Positions 1 to 8,190 of a DNA stretch of 20,701 nucleotides are shown one piece after another. The stretch lies in contig JAANSK020278713.1 in the NCBI GenBank assembly GCA_011763485.2, forward strand, positions 1 to 20,701, written 5' to 3'. The DNA comes from Isoetes engelmannii (lineage: Eukaryota > Streptophyta > Lycopodiopsida > Isoetales > Isoetaceae). A program made the position numbers and the translations under genes. A model generated the notes under the pieces. The model was not told the origin of the DNA and searched no databases. It was given only the letters and a program-made list of their open reading frames with translations. Within the stretch, counting starts at the first letter, position 1, and each line of letters begins with the position of its first letter.

Positions 1-372
1 TTTTGTATGTCATATAAAGAATATACAATGCAAAACCATTGCAAAATCATAGATAATATCGCAAGAATACACTGTGCGCTCTAGATATACTAATTAGTAG
101 ACCTCCTATAATACGCCCATCAAATTATATAAAAACCATAGAGAAAAGCGTACAAATATACAAAAGAAACCCCATGTTATTTTGCTAGATATTCAATTAT
201 GATTGCCTCAACGTCAGAAAGTTATGATATAGTGAATATATTATTCCTAAAAGCTTAACAAGGTAAAGATTTACCTCAACTTGGGAGGTTAGTGAGCCAA
301 AATGATTGGTATTACCAAAGTTCTAGAATCGAAAAACAATTTTGGAAGAAAATCCAATAGTGTTCAAGACAA
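1..372. other. AT-rich intergenic sequence, no gene seen
   Basis: This stretch is AT-rich with stops in all frames and I see no convincing coding region, RNA gene or repeat. Its last ~100 bases run into the chromodomain-like fragment and may be further decayed coding sequence of that element. Confidence 0.4.
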
Positions 373-616
373 TATTTGGTAAAGTTTCGCTCATAAATCT
401 TTGGAGGACGCTTCATGGGTACGTGACAATATATTAGAGGCCTATCCATATATTCTGCAAGAGTATAAGGACCGGAAGGCAAGGGAAGCTGAGGGACAAA
501 AAGATGTCCAAGAACCGGTTTCTACTAGCCGGCCTAAGTGCATTGATATTTTAAAGATGTCATGTGAACCATTGAAGGGAACAACTGAACCATTGAAGGG
601 AACAACTCCCCCATAA
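373..616 (+). pseudogene. chromodomain-like coding fragment, frameshifted
   Basis: Two adjoining frames together read like a chromodomain core. At 373-390 the frame gives YLVKFR and meets a stop at 394. From about 392 the next frame gives HKSLEDASWVRDNILEAYP and continues with LQEYKDRKA to a stop at 614-616. The pattern YLVKxx...ASW...NI...YK is that of chromodomains (aromatic-cage W and the C-terminal helix). It fits either the chromodomain at the end of a Ty3/gypsy chromovirus integrase or the chromodomains of plastid cpSRP43; the V after W is closer to the latter, but the surroundings hold no other cpSRP43 sequence. No ATG lies at the start of the open frame. The one-base frame change and lack of flanking domains suggest a decayed fragment. 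The family assignment is inference. Confidence 0.35.
566..607 (+). repeat. 21-bp perfect tandem duplication, two copies
   Basis: Two identical 21-bp units at 566-586 and 587-607. The unit is a multiple of three, so in the frame of the chromodomain-like fragment it encodes the heptapeptide EPLKGTT twice, just before the stop codon at 614-616. Confidence 0.9.
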
Positions 617-1529
617 CACACCAAAACAAAGATCTTAAAAAAAATTCAGTAGATAATTATTCGTTTCTTTGAAAAATAATTTGTATTGTACAAATAAAAA
701 AAAAAATCATTGTTTTTGGTAGATGTTAATTCTTCTTTTTGTGCATACTTGTATTATGCATATGTGGTTAGATTGTGATTGTTTTAATAATAGCTATTAT
801 ATCATATAAAACATAATAGCATATATAGTAGAAACACCCAACTAGACTATACAACTGAAAACACATAAGTAGAAAATAGAATATAGTAATTGAAACACAT
901 AAATAAGTTTGAGAGTAGATAACACATTTTTCAGAAGTCTTAAAATCATTGTATTTACTATGAACATGCTTCCACTTTGTTTTTCAATTTTTCCCACAAG
1001 CTTCAGAGGCTTTATCAAAATCAGGACATACATTTTTTAGCAACATGTATACCTCTTGCCATAAATCTACAACTTGTTTAGTTGTTTAGCAACTCATCAT
1101 CACTAACTAGGAGCAATGCAGATTGAGGAATGTGGAGCTGCTAGCTGAATTTGTATCTGACAACTTTGATATGCATATGTTAAGCATATGCTGCATAATT
1201 TTCTGTTGTATTTCATATATAACTTAATACAGGTAATGAGTAACAACAGATACAAAATCTCCAAGCTCATAGTCTACCGTAGGAGAAGGATCTTGTTCAA
1301 TAAGTTCAGGGCAAATGAAATTGCTGAGTCTAAACCCATTGAATGAGTTTGTATGGCTGCAATCCATACCTTCAAGGAAACAACTATTTATTAGATGACC
1401 ATGGCATCTTAATGTCTCCTAAGAAAAGATAGCAGTTTCTATTAAACATGAATATATCAAAATCAGATTGCAAAAAGTCACTCAAGAAATGTGCCTCATA
1501 CCATAGGCATTGCTTCTAAAAAATTTCAC
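617..1529. other. AT-rich intergenic sequence, no gene seen
   Basis: No coding frame, RNA gene or structured repeat that I can support. Short A- and T-runs (for example 635-645 and 697-706) and many stops on both strands. Confidence 0.4.
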
Positions 1530-1857
1530 TTAACAAGTGATCTTATATGGCCCTGCTACTGTGCGTATTTGCCAAACCAAAATCTGATTAACAAACTCCT
1601 TGACCTTTTTGGGAGCTTCTAGAACCTGCAAATATGGAAGAACCCTAAGCTTCCGAGACCCTCCCCCCTGCACCAAAGTCCCTGCAATAGACTGATGGTT
1701 TTCCTTGATGCCAAGAGCCAAAATGCTATCTGGGGCCGCCCCAGATCCTCTGAAGCCCATCCGATCCCCCAGCCACTGCCCATCCGGCCCATCTGATGGT
1801 TTCTGGTTAGTCCATTCGGACGTTGCCCTTGAAGCAACTTTAAGGGGTTTTTGTCTC

Positions 1858-1878
1858 TTTTTTTTTTTTTTTTTTTTT
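1858..1878 (-). repeat. poly(T) tract of 21 bases (poly(A) on the minus strand)
   Basis: An uninterrupted run of T. If it marks the tail of a retroposed sequence, the body would lie to its right on the minus strand (above 1878). I could not recognise any protein or RNA there, nor a target-site duplication, so it may be only a simple repeat. Confidence 0.7.
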
Positions 1879-2588
1879 AAGATCAATGGTTTGACACTAA
1901 ACTAATCCCCCAAAAAACCCTTATTTTCGATTAAAATATTTTTTTCCACCAAAACCCAGTGTAAAAAGCAATAGTGAACGTAATCTTTATACGTCCTTAC
2001 ACGGAAGTACTAAGATACAATTGGCAGCCTTTTGGACATAAAGGTGACAATGCCCGAAAGCCAAGATATGGTTACATCACATGTTTATACAAATTAATCA
2101 TCAAATACTTTCCAAGTATTCATATTATTCCAGTCATAAACAGTGAAAGCATTTTAAATAAGCATTCTTTTTACATCTGTACTTTCAAATGTATACTTGG
2201 AATCCAGATTACTCCATGGCATATTTGAAATGTTAAACATGGAAAGTAACTAAGATCAGTAATATCCAGCAGTCCTATTACATATTTAGATTTTAAATTC
2301 ATAAGATAGAGACACCAATGCAAAAAATATATATTGTTTCCTTATGCAAAAGACAAGAGTCATCAAATCATTCTTAAAAGAGGGAAAATAAATTACTATA
2401 ATATAATAGTACCTTGCCATTGAGTTACATATATTAAATTACAGAATACCGCTTTTCAAAGTTCCATCATTGCTTCCCATTCTTTACTCAAGAAAACATA
2501 ACAAGGAGCAAGAAAACCGGTTACCTGCAGTAAAACCAGAGGACAGTTAGCCTCAATCAGGGTAAGAACCTAAGCTACAACAAGTAAG
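1879..2588. other. AT-rich intergenic sequence, no gene seen
   Basis: No convincing gene. The open frame at 1974-2228 on the plus strand resembles no protein I know and has no supporting signals. Confidence 0.35.
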
Positions 2589-2623
2589 CTATAGTTTCTT
2601 GAGCTTAACGCCCTTCATCTCAT
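2589..2623 (-). other. possible 3'-terminal coding exon (weak)
   Basis: On the minus strand a good 3' splice site (a T-rich tract ending in TTGATTGCAG at 2634-2624) is followed by a short frame reading E-M-K-G-V-K-L-K-K-L and then TAG (2591-2589). The two bases before the first GAG would complete a codon from the previous exon. The basic, sharply ending peptide is plausible as a protein C terminus, but I cannot name the family and found no convincing preceding exon. Chance occurrence is quite possible. Confidence 0.18.
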
Positions 2624-2849
2624 CTGCAATCAAAGATATGTACATTAGTTGTAGGCAATATGACCATGTTACAGCCTCAATGCAATTAAAATTATGAGCA
2701 GAAAATATCTAAGGGTCTCGGCCCTACTTAAATAACCTGCATGCATCCTCTACTCTTAGCATGCATGCTTAAAAAAGCTTTCCAAAACCAACAAACTCAT
2801 AAAGAATATCTGCTCTATCTCATTGATTTTCAGAACCAGCTACGGAAGT

Positions 2850-3058
2850 GCCTCTATAGGTTTGTGAACATTTATAGAGATCTCAAAATGAAAAATACAG
2901 TTATACGGTTTTACAATGTTAAGAAAAAACATATTACATTGGTCTGCACTATTTCAGAGATTTTTCAAACCAAGAGCCAGTTTAGAGAGTGCATCCATAG
3001 GTCTATGAACTGTTTATAGATCGCAGAATGAAATGGAGCATAAACAAATGACCATACA
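2850..3058. repeat. two diverged copies of a short repeat, with a third at 4073-4145
   Basis: The segment at about 2850-2896 (CTCTATAGGTTTGTGAAC, then TTATAGAGATC and an A-rich stretch) matches, with substitutions, the segment at about 2990-3058 (CATCCATAGGTCTATGAAC, then TTATAGATCGCAGAATGAAAT). The second also resembles 4073-4145, which reads TCAGAAATGAATGGAGC where the second has GCAGAATGAAATGGAGC. They look like old local duplications of non-coding sequence. Confidence 0.5.
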
Positions 3059-3059
3059 T

Positions 3060-4480
3060 GTGCTGAACCCTTGGTATCCATCTCATTTATAAACCAAGAC
3101 AAAAAGACAAGTAGCTAGCAAATGCATCATAAGCAGGATGCCCTTCAGACCAAATTTGTGTAAGTTAATTTAGAAGGTCGGACGAATCATAGATTTACAA
3201 GGTTAGTTATGTTGGCGAATGTTTTCTAGATATGAATAGTTTTTATAGAAATCTAGACATATCATGACCAATGTTATTTAGCCGAGATTTAAGTGTTTTT
3301 TTTTCCAAGCACGATTTATATAATAAAATTTTCTTCACTCATAGCTTGTAAGCGCAAAAATACACTATAACTATAGCTGCATGATGAGTGGATTATTATT
3401 TTTAGGTTTTTTTAAGTCATGTCTTTCGGGTTTTTATGGAATATTCTATAATATTCTGCACTGGCAATGCTTTTAGGTGCCGATTAAATCTTCAAACATG
3501 ATTTCTATAAATAATCTTCCATCATTGATAGGTGAAGTAATGTCATAATTGAAGGGAATATATGCATTTTGCTAAAAAAAAAAACACGAAAACATGTTTA
3601 AAAAAAACATATAAGAAATTACACTCGCATGATGATACCACGATTTAACCTTTTCAAATGAGAATGCGGCTTTGTTCTTGTAGATATAACCAATATATCA
3701 AAAGGAAAGTATGTAAGAAAATCCAAACCAAAGTGGTCAAGGACAAATTCTCTCCAATTCTTCCTTAAAAGTATGAATTGCATTACAATAGTCACAAAAA
3801 ATAGCTCTTAAAATTAACATATGTACCTGCATGGATATGGTGAGTAGATTAGGTTATGTACAAGCTAGAATATTAGGTCATTCTTTGAGAATCTTCTACA
3901 AGGAGGATAGAATATAATGCGATCCATGGTTGTGCCACTTCGTGAACGTGGTGAATTTTCAAGTGGAGTGAGATTTGTTTGTAGAAAAGTTGGCTAATTT
4001 TATTTTTTTTCATCTATAATGGATCCTATTAAACCATAGTTTGTAAGTTTTTAATTCCTTAAGAAATAGCCTTAAGGGCTACCATGATTCATAAGCCTGT
4101 TGATAGTCATACAGATCTCAGAAATGAATGGAGCAAAAAAAGTGACTACATAAATGCTTAATTCTTCCTTCATATCCATATATGTCCATAATCCAGATCA
4201 TAAATAGTAGTAGCTAATCAATAAGATTTGCAAGATTACATATCAAAAGACAAACAAAGATTTAGAAATAAGGGGCATGCAAGCCCTACCATAAAGAAAA
4301 ACTGTTGAGCACAAGTTTCAACAAGCCAGTATGTAAGCAAAAGATAAATTATCTGAGCAGAAAAATATCAACAAGCCAGCTATCAATAAATTAAATGAGC
4401 TGCAGATAACATAGGCAATAAGCCAATACTACTGAATCTGTATACTGCTTATTTATTGATAAGGTAAAAACCACCAATAT
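3060..4480. other. AT-rich intergenic or intronic sequence, no gene seen
   Basis: Apart from the repeat copy at 4073-4145 I see no supported feature. Frames are short, base composition is AT-rich, and there are several poly(A)/poly(T) runs (for example around 3297-3305 and 3576-3586). Confidence 0.4.
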
Positions 4481-4739
4481 CGATTAAACAGACCTCAGTG
4501 AAGGCGTTTCTATTCGCTTTAATGTTATCATCCATGCTAGTTTATTTGTTGAGAAGATTGCCCATAGCATTATCTGTATCTTATTTATCCAATGCAATAT
4601 CATGTGAATGTTCAATAATGTTGCAATTCTGGTTAACAGTGCAACCATCAAGCATTACAACCATCTAGAGGTTGAGATCTTGGTAGAAGATGAAAGCTAA
4701 TGTTCATTCATCAAATAGGCCGTAGGAAATACATCAAAA

Positions 4740-4755
4740 CACCCTAATTAGGGTG
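4740..4755. repeat. 16-bp perfect palindrome
   Basis: CACCCTAATTAGGGTG equals its own reverse complement. It lies about 50 bp from a telobox-like motif and shares the CCCTAA core with it. Confidence 0.85.
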
Positions 4756-4802
4756 GCAGCAAATGCAAATCATTATGTCAAGGCCTGCATCTACTTTTGC
4801 TT

Positions 4803-4815
4803 CCCTAAACCCTAA
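4803..4815 (+). promoter_or_regulatory. telobox-like motif CCCTAAACCCTAA
   Basis: Contains the plant telo-box AAACCCTAA (4807-4815), nearly two units of the plant telomere repeat. Telo-boxes are known in promoters and first introns of many plant housekeeping genes. No transcript start can be placed here, so a regulatory role is inference; it may be a chance or interstitial telomeric remnant. Confidence 0.35.
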
Positions 4816-4838
4816 TCTATGTAAAATCGAAGTCATAC

Positions 4839-4884
4839 CAGCTAAAACATCACCTTCAGAGACTGGGTCTCCCTCATTATGCAT
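4839..4884 (-). other. possible exon or exon remnant resembling a lipoyl domain (PDH E2-like)
   Basis: On the minus strand, after a T-rich tract ending in AAG (AG at 4886-4885), 46 bases read M-H-N-E-G-D-P-V-S-E-G-D-V-L-A plus one base, followed by GTATGA, a plausible 5' splice site. The EGDxVxxGDVL pattern matches the lipoyl-domain stretch of dihydrolipoamide acetyltransferases, which reads W-(L/M)-K-K-E-G-D-x-V-x-x-G-(D/E)-V-L-C-E. A phase-1 end would restore the following E. However, I could not find the next exon, which should carry the lipoyl-lysine motif ETDKA, nor the previous one. If real, the copy is isolated or broken; the upstream side is occupied by a retroposed sequence. Confidence 0.3.
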
Positions 4885-4912
4885 CTTAAAAGGTTTTGGA
4901 TAAAGATAATAA

Positions 4913-5899
4913 TTTCTTCCTGGTCGTGTTTCTCTTCACTTGCAGTTGACAGGCTTATGGAGCATGGTGTTGATCCTCTTTGGGGACATTATCTTCTATA
5001 TCAGGTTTATTCTCCTGGATTTGCCAAGTAAGTCTGGTGCATTGCGCATGCCTTGCTGGCTTGCCTTAGAGGATTTTCCACTAGAATTGCAAGTGTCTGA
5101 TTTTATGATTGCTATTGCCAATGGATTGGGTATGCATCTTGCCCATTCTATTGTTAATGGTCCTCGAATTTGTGTATCTCTTCCTACTTGTGTTTCTACT
5201 CCGCAGTCAGTGGTGGTCAAGGGTGTTCCACTTTTCTTCAAGTACAAACTACATCTGCTTAATGGACCTGAGCTTGCCAAGATATTTCCCAATGTTGAGG
5301 CTTTTGCTACTTACAGATATGCCTCTCCAATTACTTCTATCCCACGTCACATGCCATCTACTTCAGTTGATTGTCATGTTGTATCATCTTCTTTCTCGTT
5401 CGCCTCTGCACTAGTTAATCCACCAGTATCACCAGCTCTTGTGCCTTCTTCTCAAGCTACTTCTGCACCACCACCTTCTTCTAGTGCATCTCCATCTCAG
5501 TCTATATCACCAGACTCTCTTAATGAGGATCAACACTCTCGTCTTCAGGACATTGCTCGCAAGCAAGAATTATTGGAGGAGGGATGGTCTACTCCTTGCA
5601 TGAAGAAGCTTGCACGTCGCAAGAATAGCTCAGCTCCTCAACCTGCTCTAACTCACTCTGTAGTCCCAATCTTTACTATGATTGTTACAGTGGATGTCCC
5701 TGATTCAGTAGCATTGAGACACCAGGAAGCAGATCAAGTTGTTATTATTGATTCTATGGATGTGGAAGTTCGACTGGTTAAAGCTATCCCTTCTATGGAT
5801 ATGATTATACATTATTCCTCTCTCTGTAGGAGAAGAAAACAATTTGGCTTGTATCATATTGTCATGCTCAGACGGTTGGCCCTGCTCAGTTGGATCTGA
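4913..5899 (+). CDS. LINE ORF1-like protein (DUF4283-like), apparently retroposed, zinc knuckle lost
   Basis: The frame is open from 4913 to the TGA at 5897-5899, with the first ATG near 4964, giving roughly 310 residues. The segment around 5040-5200 (MPCWLALEDFPLELQ, then IANGLG, then GPRICV) follows the DUF4283 pattern of plant LINE ORF1 proteins (vWvrLpgLPlE ... iaxxiG ... aRicve), an RNA-binding gag-like module. Next comes VPLFFKYKLHLL where the family has a CCHC zinc knuckle; the cysteines are missing. The remainder is a Ser/Pro/Ala-rich linker, then EEGW and a basic stretch like the linker of these proteins. An alternative frame before 5030 (YSPGFAK) fits the family better than the open one, so a frameshift probably lies near 5020-5035. 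AATAAA and a poly(A) run follow the stop. Probably a decayed LINE-derived copy; domestication is possible but unsupported. Confidence 0.5.
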   Translation, partial: FLPGRVSLHLQLTGLWSMVLILFGDIIFYIRFILLDLPSKSGALRMPCWLALEDFPLELQVSDFMIAIANGLGMHLAHSIVNGPRICVSLPTCVSTPQSVVVKGVPLFFKYKLHLLNGPELAKIFPNVEAFATYRYASPITSIPRHMPSTSVDCHVVSSSFSFASALVNPPVSPALVPSSQATSAPPPSSSASPSQSISPDSLNEDQHSRLQDIARKQELLEEGWSTPCMKKLARRKNSSAPQPALTHSVVPIFTMIVTVDVPDSVALRHQEADQVVIIDSMDVEVRLVKAIPSMDMIIHYSSLCRRRKQFGLYHIVMLRRLALLSWI

Positions 5900-5961
5900 T
5901 TATCCACTCGGTTTTTTATTCCTATCACTGCATTGTATTATGTATTATCATGAGTGTTATT

Positions 5962-6000
5962 AATAAAGTCTGACGTCCTTCCAAAAAAAAAAAAAAAAAA
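5962..6000 (+). terminator. polyadenylation signal and retroposed poly(A) tail
   Basis: AATAAA at 5962-5967 is followed 15 bases later by 18 consecutive A (5983-6000), then further A-rich sequence to about 6028. A genomically encoded poly(A) at the right distance from the signal is the usual mark of a reverse-transcribed mRNA. I found no clear target-site duplication. Confidence 0.7.
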
Positions 6001-6028
6001 GTGAAAAAAAAAAAGAAAAAAGAAAAAG

Positions 6029-6930
6029 TCAAAGCCATACCTTTATCAATGGTAAAAAAAAATGCTCCAATCCGATGTATGCCAGATGGATGGTGGTTGC
6101 ACTTGGCAACCCATTTCTTGTTACAGTCCGGATAGCTTTGCTCGTGAAAAAGTTAGGGTTACAAAATAGGTCATATACCTGTATTTCGGCACTATATGTA
6201 TTCGAATTTCTAATTGTCACAAAAAATGCCATGATGTAGTTACCATATGCTTCATTTCCTTTTTAAACCCATTCATTATTTTCCCAGGTCATCAATCAAT
6301 GGTCACATATTATTACTGTTACATAAACTTCTAGAAAAAGCTTCAAATGTTGAACCTATCTTGCAAAAGCTGAAACTTTGAACCTTATTACCACAATACT
6401 TTTGCATTAATTTGAGCATGGATCACCTTGTGCAAATACATGTAATTACTCTTAATTAGAAAAAAAAAGAAAAAGAAAAAAGAAAAAAGAGAAGAAAAAA
6501 AACACTACCGAGGATTGAGCGAAACACTTGACACATACATTTAACCCCTCTGAAATAGAACCCTCATATGGACTTCAATGGGTGTTTATAGCGGATGTAA
6601 TGTGTATGTATGCCATATCGCAACAACGTATGTAGACCATGCATAACAATAGGCAAGCTCTCCATGTTTCAATGCACATTTCTCACATCTGCTAAGACTT
6701 CAAGGGGAGCCAACAACAACAATAGTACTATATGGGTTCACCTTCAAGGAAGAGGTTCGAAGAGAGTTGCACAACACGATAAGTAGATAGAGGATCAATT
6801 CACCATCCTATATGGGGTAGATAATGCCCTGGCCCGAGAGCGTTACAACTTCAGTAAAACAGGAGGCAACAAGTGTTTTACAAGAGCTGTAACGCTTGAG
6901 GGCCAGGAATGTTATCTCCCTTAACACCCC
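6029..6930. other. intergenic sequence, no gene seen
   Basis: Short open frames occur on both strands (for example 6029-6232 minus), but none resembles a known protein. A purine-only A/G tract lies at about 6460-6500. Confidence 0.4.
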
Positions 6931-7058
6931 GAGAGTCTTGGTCCATCCAATCAGCATCAGAATGACCTCAGTCCTCCATTTGATAACAGCCCCGCCTAGA
7001 GAGCTTTGGTCCATCCAATCACCATCAGAATGATCTCAGTCGTCCATTTGATAACAGC
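6931..7058. repeat. 68-bp-period tandem duplication, two copies
   Basis: The unit beginning GAGAG(TC/CT)TTGGTCCATCCAATC and running to TTTGATAACAGC starts at 6931 and again at 6999. The copies differ at a handful of positions over about 60 bp. They contain the CTCAGTC(C/G)TCCATTTGATAACAG phrase, which resembles sequence common in plant intergenic repeats. Open frames across this region follow from the repeat and are not supported as genes. Confidence 0.85.
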
Positions 7059-7200
7059 TTAGGGTTTTATAAAATAGCGATGTATTATGGCTCCAATAAA
7101 TCACTTAACAAGATTGATCTCAACCGTTGGATCACTACAAAACTTGAGGGGTTGATTGTTAAGGAGGATATAAAAGGGCGCAAAGTACACAGTTGTTGGA

Positions 7201-7523
7201 GAGATGGGAAGTTATTGTCAAAGAGTTGTAGCGTCCTTTAGTTTATGGACATGATTTATAGGAGCTTGCACACAATTCTTTAAGAAGAAGAAGGAGAATG
7301 AGAAAAAGAATTCTTTACGTCACGCCACTAGACATCATCCCTCTTGAGACATATGACAACCATTCTCAAGGCACATCCCCTTACTAGAGGCAATGGTCTT
7401 CTAAGACAATTCATTGTTCCTATTGAGGCTCGAACTAGCGAACTAAAGAAGGTGGGAAGTTTGTCAGAGAGTTTTAGACGTCCCTTAATTTATGAACATG
7501 ATTATTTATAGGCGCTTTCAACA
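7201..7523. repeat. two diverged copies of a ~73-bp repeat, 250 bp apart
   Basis: Copy one at 7201-7274 and copy two at 7451-7523. Shared landmarks in order are TGGGAAGTT, GTCA(A/G)AGAGTT, CGTCC(T/C)TTA, TTTATG(G/A)ACATGAT and TTTATAGG(A/C)GCTT. The sequence between the copies is not clearly repeated. Confidence 0.7.
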
Positions 7524-8190
7524 GTGTAGATTAAGGACAACATACATACATTTCCAAAATAATCCTCATTTGTTGTTTTTCAGATTAAAATGCTCAAATC
7601 CATATAGAATGGGGATCTGATCTAGTGTTGGCACGAGGTCCCTTGTGAAGAGGGACAGGGCAGCACAATGGTCGGACTTGAAAAACTCCAAATGTAGAGA
7701 GAAGCTAAGACTACTGAAGAAATATGCAGAAGTGCATAGCGCATAAAATCCATTTATCTGTTTAAGCAGGGTCCTTTTTAAGACATTTCTTACACCACAC
7801 AGCTCCCTTCCAGCTATAAGATTTGACCTGATTATATGCCACGAAAAGAAATCTGAGTGGGAAAATCGAGCAGCTTTAAACAAGCTAATAAGAAACAAAC
7901 GTATAAGCTAGCAGGCCAAAAAACACACTTATGATGGAAATCTGATGATCCTTACTGCATTGAGAACAGTGTGGAACCCATTATTTGCCCCGGCCACCAT
8001 TATTAGAGACAATGGATATCACAAATGTATCTTAAAAGTTCATTGGAAGACTCAATCAACCAAGGAATATAGAGTTCAGTCCAGAGCAATGACTTTGCAT
8101 TGTGGGTACTAAATTCTGTTTGAATTACACCAAAACAGACATATTCGTGCACCTTAACGAGCTTGAAGTATTGAGCCATTTAAATCACCA
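7524..8190 (-). other. downstream region of NDUFV1, includes its 3' UTR; no other gene seen
   Basis: Immediately below 8191 lies the 3' UTR of the minus-strand NDUFV1 gene; its end cannot be fixed because no perfect AATAAA is evident close by. The 110-codon minus-strand frame at 7566-7898 shows no recognisable motifs and I treat it as chance. Confidence 0.4.

Noticed and set aside
1530-1886. 118-codon minus-strand open frame starting in a lysine run
   Set aside because: The start falls in the poly(T)/poly(A) tract, the overlapping frame is equally open, and no motif is visible.
4494-4535. Minus-strand ATG followed by 14 codons (MDDNIKANRNAFTE) and a GT donor-like site
   Set aside because: Too short and not recognisable as any family; the donor GTCTGT is weak and no following exon fits.
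6083-6237. 54-codon plus-strand frame beginning MYARWMVVALGNPF
   Set aside because: No recognisable family, and the opposite strand is open as well, with equally plausible splice-like sites; not enough to support either.
7566-7898. 110-codon minus-strand frame downstream of NDUFV1
   Set aside because: No motif, AT-rich codon mix, and lies where the 3' UTR and intergenic DNA are expected.
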